Source: Williamsia deligens | GTDB taxonomy: Bacteria > Actinomycetota > Actinomycetes > Mycobacteriales > Mycobacteriaceae | NCBI RefSeq assembly: GCF_024171765.1 | Contig: NZ_JAMTCI010000003.1 | Coordinates: 62,001-126,000 of the forward strand | Direction: 5' to 3' | Length of the DNA: 64,000 bases | Notes under the pieces: model-generated | Database searches by the model: none | What the model was told of the DNA's origin: nothing | The model's input: the letters and a program-made list of their open reading frames with translations, nothing else | Part shown: positions 60,554-64,000 of the stretch, one piece after another | Layout of the letters: every line of letters begins with the position of its first letter | Numbering within the stretch: position 1 is the first letter of the stretch | Made by a program: the position numbers and the translations under genes

Positions 60554-60569
60554 GTAACACGGATTTAAC
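60554..60569 (+). promoter_or_regulatory. GlnR-box-like element upstream of glnA2
   Basis: GTAAC (60554-60558), six nucleotides, then TTAAC (60565-60569) resembles the a-site/b-site spacing of actinobacterial GlnR boxes (GTnAC-N6-GAAAC). The second half differs at two bases from that consensus. It is 24 nt before the ATG, and TAGCCT at about 60580 may be a -10 box. Confidence 0.35.
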
Positions 60570-60593
60570 AGCGCGCTCCTAGCCTCTGACGGT

Positions 60594-61934
60594 ATGGATC
60601 GCCAAAAGGAATTCGTGCTCCGCACGCTGGAGGAACGCGACATCCGATTCGTTCGGCTCTGGTTCACCGACGTGCTCGGATACCTCAAGTCCGTGGCGAT
60701 CGCACCGGCCGAACTCGAGGGCGCCTTCGCCGAGGGGATCGGCTTCGACGGCTCGTCGATCGAGGGGTTCTCGCGGGTGTCGGAGGCCGACACCATCGCC
60801 AAGCCCGACCCGTCGACGTTCCAGGTTCTGCCGTGGACCACGAGCCAGGGCAAGCACCACTCGGCGCGGATGTTCTGTGACATCGCGATGCCCGACGGGA
60901 CACCGTCCTGGGCCGATTCGCGCCACGTGCTGCGCCGCCAGATGAACAAGGCGGCCGACCAGGGCTTCACCTGCTACGTGCACCCCGAGATCGAGTTCTT
61001 CCTCATGAAGGACTCACCCACCGACGGGACCCCGCCGACCCCGGCGGACGGCGGCGGCTACTTCGACCAGGTCGTCCACGGCAGTGCACCCAACTTCCGT
61101 CGCCACGCCATCGAGGCGCTGGAGTCGATGGGCATCTCCGTCGAGTTCTCCCACCACGAGGGCGCACCCGGCCAGCAGGAGATCGACCTGCGCTATGCCG
61201 ACGCGCTGTCGATGGCCGACAACGTCATGACCTTCCGCTACGTCGTCAAGGAGGTCGCGATCGGTGAGGGCGTCCAGGCGACGTTCATGCCCAAGCCGTT
61301 CTCCGATCACGCCGGCTCGGCGATGCACACCCACATGAGCCTGTTCGAGGGCGACACCAACGCGTTCCACAACCCCGACGACCCGATGCAGCTCTCCGAC
61401 ACCGGCAAGCAGTTCATCGCCGGGATCCTGACGCACGCGCCGGAGATCAGCGCGGTGACGAACCAGTGGGTGAACAGCTACAAGCGACTCATCCACGGTG
61501 GTGAGGCCCCGACCGCCGCGACGTGGGGCGGTGCGAACCGCTCGGCGCTCATCCGGCTGCCGCTGTACACCCCGAACAAGGCGTCGTCGCGACGCATCGA
61601 GGTCCGCAGCCCCGACTCGGCCTGCAACCCGTACCTGACCTTCGCGGTGCTGATGGCGGCCGGGTTGAAGGGCATCGCGGAGGGCTACGAGCTGCCCGAC
61701 GAGGCCGAGGACGACGTGTGGTCGTTGACGTCGGCCGAGCGTCGCACCATGGGCTACACGGAACTGCCGGGGAGCCTCGCCGACGCACTGAAGGCGATGG
61801 AGTCCTCCGAGCTGGTCGCCGAGGCGCTCGGCGAGCACGTCTTCGACTACTTCCTGCGCAACAAGTGGACCGAGTGGAACGATTACCGCAGCATGGTCAC
61901 CCCGTTCGAACTCGGCCGCTACCTCTCACTCTGA
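60594..61934 (+). CDS. glnA2: Type I glutamine synthetase GlnA2
   Basis: This 446-residue enzyme, the same length as M. tuberculosis GlnA2, has GIGFDGSSIEGF near 48-59, VHPEIEFFL near 129, the ATP-site KPFSDHAGSAMHTHMSL near 227-243, VNSYKRLI and RSPDSACNPYL. The Tyr-containing NLY adenylylation segment of GlnA1 is not evident near 390 (TSAERRTMGYTELP), which agrees with the GSI-alpha-like group. It makes glutamine or possibly gamma-glutamyl derivatives. It is followed by glnE, 82 nt later. Confidence 0.95.
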   Translation: MDRQKEFVLRTLEERDIRFVRLWFTDVLGYLKSVAIAPAELEGAFAEGIGFDGSSIEGFSRVSEADTIAKPDPSTFQVLPWTTSQGKHHSARMFCDIAMPDGTPSWADSRHVLRRQMNKAADQGFTCYVHPEIEFFLMKDSPTDGTPPTPADGGGYFDQVVHGSAPNFRRHAIEALESMGISVEFSHHEGAPGQQEIDLRYADALSMADNVMTFRYVVKEVAIGEGVQATFMPKPFSDHAGSAMHTHMSLFEGDTNAFHNPDDPMQLSDTGKQFIAGILTHAPEISAVTNQWVNSYKRLIHGGEAPTAATWGGANRSALIRLPLYTPNKASSRRIEVRSPDSACNPYLTFAVLMAAGLKGIAEGYELPDEAEDDVWSLTSAERRTMGYTELPGSLADALKAMESSELVAEALGEHVFDYFLRNKWTEWNDYRSMVTPFELGRYLSL

Positions 61935-62016
61935 CGGGAGCCCCCCTGTGTCCCGCGGGGCCCGGTGACCGGCGGGGCGCTGTGACCGATCGGACACTGC
62001 CGCTACCGTCTGTGGC

Positions 62017-64000
62017 GTGAGTTCTCTCCCGTCGCGGGCGGTGGTGCCGGGTCCGGCGCGTCTCGGTCTGCTCGACGAGACGGCCGCCGCCTCGCTCGAC
62101 GAGCTCGGCTGGACCACCCAGGCCGACCTCGCCGTGCTGTGGTCGTTGTCGCGCGCCCCCGACCCCGACTTGGCGTTGCGCGCCCTGACGCGCCTGCGGG
62201 CGGCCGTACCGGACTGGGCGGACCTCGAGGCCGGGCTGCGGGAGCGGTCGACGCTGCGGGGTCGGTTGTTCGCGGTCCTCGGTGCGTCGGAGGCGCTCGG
62301 CGACCACCTCGTCGCCGAACCCGCCACGTGGCATCTGCTCGATGCGGCCGACCTCCCGACCGCCGCGCAGATGGAGGAGACGATGCTCGCCGCCGTCGAC
62401 GCCGTGCGGGCGACCGGCGAACACATCGGCGACGACGACCACGTGTTCCGCGCCCGGCTGACCGGCCCGAAGGCCGTGGTCGCCCTGCGGCTCGCCTACC
62501 GGGATCTGCTGCTGCAGATGGCGGCCCGCGACGTCGCCCCCGCGGTCGAGGACGAGCCCGTCGTGTGGTTCCCCGAGGTGGGTCGCTACCTGGCCGATCT
62601 CGCCGACGCCGCGCTGACCGCCGCGCTCGCCGTGGCCATCGCCGAGGTGTGCGGCGAGAACGACGTGCCGGTGCGTCTGGCCGTCATCGCGATGGGCAAA
62701 TGCGGTGCGCGCGAGCTGAACTACGTCAGCGACGTGGACATCGTGTTCGTCAGCGAACCCGCGGACACGACCTCGGCCCGCATCGCGGGGGAGTTGATGC
62801 GGGTCGGGTCGTTGGCCTTCTTCGAGGTCGACGCAGCGCTGCGCCCGGAGGGCAAGGCCGGCGCGCTCACCCGCACCCTGGCCTCGCATCTGGCCTACTA
62901 CCAGCGGTGGGCCAAGACCTGGGAGTTCCAGGCCCTGCTGAAGGCGCGGCCCATGACCGGGGACATGAGCCTGGGGTGGGAGTACCTCCACGCGGTGGCG
63001 CCGATGGTGTGGGAGGCATGCGAGCGCGAGGACTTCGTCAGCGAGGTCCAGGCGATGCGCCGACGCGTGGAGAGCAACGTCCCCGCCGAACTGCGCACGC
63101 GGGAGCTCAAACTCGGCCGGGGCAGCATCCGGGACGTCGAGTTCGCCGTGCAGCTGCTGCAGCTCGTCCACGGCCGAACCGACGAGTCGCTGCGGGTCGC
63201 GTCGACGGTGGACGCGCTCGCCGCGTTGAACGCCGGTGGCTACGTCGGACGCGACGACGCCGCGAACCTGACCGCGTCGTACGAGTTCCTGCGACTGCTC
63301 GAGCACCGGCTGCAGCTGACGAAACTCAAACGCACCCACCTGCTCCCGGAGTTCGACGACACCGAGGCCCTGCGGTTCCTCGCGCGATCGGCCCACATCC
63401 GCCCCGAGGGCGATCTCGACGCGGCGGAGTCGTTGCGTGCGGAGATCCGGCGGCAGTCCCAGCGGGTGCGTCGGCTGCACGAGAAACTGTTCTACCGCCC
63501 ACTCCTCGAGTCGGTCAGCAAGCTCGACATCGACGGGCTCCGCCTCTCCGACGACGCGGCCACCCGTCGCCTCGCCGCGCTGGGCTACGCGAAGCCCGAG
63601 CACGCACTGAGCCACCTACGCGCGCTGACCGGCATGCGCGGACGCCGCGGACGTATCCAGGAACTGTTGCTGCCCACGCTGCTCGAGTGGATCAGCAACA
63701 CCCCCGACCCCGACGCCGGACTCCTCAACTACCGACGCCTGTGCGACGAACTCGCCGACCAGGACTGGTTCCTGCGGCTGCTCCGCGACGACGGCGTCGT
63801 CGCCGAACGGCTCATGCGGGTGCTCGGTGCGTCGGCGTACATCTCGGACCTGGTGATCCGCTCGCCGGAGGTCATCCGGCTCTACGCCGACTCCGCCACC
63901 GGACCCAAGCTCGTCGAGGTCGATCGGGGTGACGTCGCCAACGGTCTCGTCGCGTCGGCCCGCCGCCAGAAGGATCCCAAGCGCGCGATCGCCGTCGCCC
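62017..64000 (+). CDS. glnE: Glutamine synthetase adenylyltransferase GlnE (3' end cut off by window)
   Basis: From the GTG at 62017 the frame is open to the window end (661 codons). The N-terminal adenylyl-removing nucleotidyltransferase domain shows [23 protein letters not shown] (about 224-245), split here as [74 protein letters not shown] and [20 protein letters not shown] follow, all typical of GlnE. It adenylylates and de-adenylylates glutamine synthetase in response to nitrogen. The second catalytic domain lies outside the window. No strong ribosome site precedes the GTG. Order glnA2-glnE matches Rv2222c-Rv2221c. Confidence 0.93.
   Translation, partial: MSSLPSRAVVPGPARLGLLDETAAASLDELGWTTQADLAVLWSLSRAPDPDLALRALTRLRAAVPDWADLEAGLRERSTLRGRLFAVLGASEALGDHLVAEPATWHLLDAADLPTAAQMEETMLAAVDAVRATGEHIGDDDHVFRARLTGPKAVVALRLAYRDLLLQMAARDVAPAVEDEPVVWFPEVGRYLADLADAALTAALAVAIAEVCGENDVPVRLAVIAMGKCGARELNYVSDVDIVFVSEPADTTSARIAGELMRVGSLAFFEVDAALRPEGKAGALTRTLASHLAYYQRWAKTWEFQALLKARPMTGDMSLGWEYLHAVAPMVWEACEREDFVSEVQAMRRRVESNVPAELRTRELKLGRGSIRDVEFAVQLLQLVHGRTDESLRVASTVDALAALNAGGYVGRDDAANLTASYEFLRLLEHRLQLTKLKRTHLLPEFDDTEALRFLARSAHIRPEGDLDAAESLRAEIRRQSQRVRRLHEKLFYRPLLESVSKLDIDGLRLSDDAATRRLAALGYAKPEHALSHLRALTGMRGRRGRIQELLLPTLLEWISNTPDPDAGLLNYRRLCDELADQDWFLRLLRDDGVVAERLMRVLGASAYISDLVIRSPEVIRLYADSATGPKLVEVDRGDVANGLVASARRQKDPKRAIAVA

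Noticed and set aside
62139-63932. A long Arg/Gly/Pro-rich plus-strand frame at the window's right end
   Set aside because: The frame starting at 62017 encodes unmistakable GlnE motifs through the same stretch; the other frame is a shadow.

Overview
The window is high-GC DNA from a mycolic-acid-containing actinobacterium (order Mycobacteriales). A Gordonia- or Williamsia-like organism is my best guess. The evidence is a FAS-II block (aceE, PucR regulator, fabD, acpM, kasA, accD6), a CYP140-like P450, LGFP-type envelope repeats, an NDMA-dependent alcohol dehydrogenase, and a long stretch colinear, as I remember it, with Mycobacterium tuberculosis Rv2247 down to Rv2221c. Only one kas gene is present, whereas M. 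tuberculosis has kasA and kasB. No IS element, prophage or CRISPR array was seen.

Region 1 (1-15.8 kb) is an exopolysaccharide or envelope-glycan locus. It starts inside an O-antigen-ligase-like membrane protein on the minus strand. A tightly overlapping plus-strand operon follows: a Wzz/BY-kinase-like protein, secreted lipase, Wzz-like protein, lipase, lipase. Then come a methyltransferase, a minus-strand secreted glycosidase, an OafA-type acyltransferase, a second operon (lipoprotein glycosidase, lipase, TetR) and a polyprenyl-phosphate sugar transferase. Together the genes suggest synthesis, chain-length control, acylation, deacylation and trimming of an acylated glycan.

Region 2 (15.8-20.2 kb) has a ThiF/E1-like plus nitroreductase-like fusion (Rv1355c/MoeY family), divergent from an N-acyltransferase-like gene across an AT-richer gap. 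A membrane diguanylate cyclase coupled to a 64-residue zinc-ribbon protein follows.

Region 3 (20.3-33.6 kb) holds the NDMA-dependent dehydrogenase, a beta-lactamase-fold hydrolase, a DUF3145 gene, the fatty-acid elongation block with pyruvate dehydrogenase E1, a lipoprotein, a DUF3052 protein, AhpE peroxiredoxin and tRNA-Val(TAC).

Region 4 (33.6-47.6 kb) mixes accessory genes (WYL regulator, YdcF, DUF429, FadD36-like ligase, spermidine-synthase-like protein, metallopeptidase) with the conserved cobD, SURF1, ptpA, ptkA, cobC-like, NIF3, zinc-ribbon and RNase HI-phosphatase genes.

Region 5 (47.6-54.6 kb) is an accessory insertion: P450, NmrA-like protein, SDR, a TetR with an extra HTH, an alpha/beta hydrolase, an ArsB/SLC13 permease and DUF1697. 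Several strong inverted repeats sit in its promoter gaps. Region 6 (54.6-64 kb) carries rnpB, CYTH-CHAD, a prolyl aminopeptidase, panB, a Hip1/CaeA-type peptidase, glnA2 and the start of glnE. A symmetric array of six 7-nt half-sites lies upstream of glnA2.

The points most worth a second look are the interleaved Wzz/lipase operon, the E1-nitroreductase / N-acyltransferase pair, and the 19-nt-period half-site array before glnA2.
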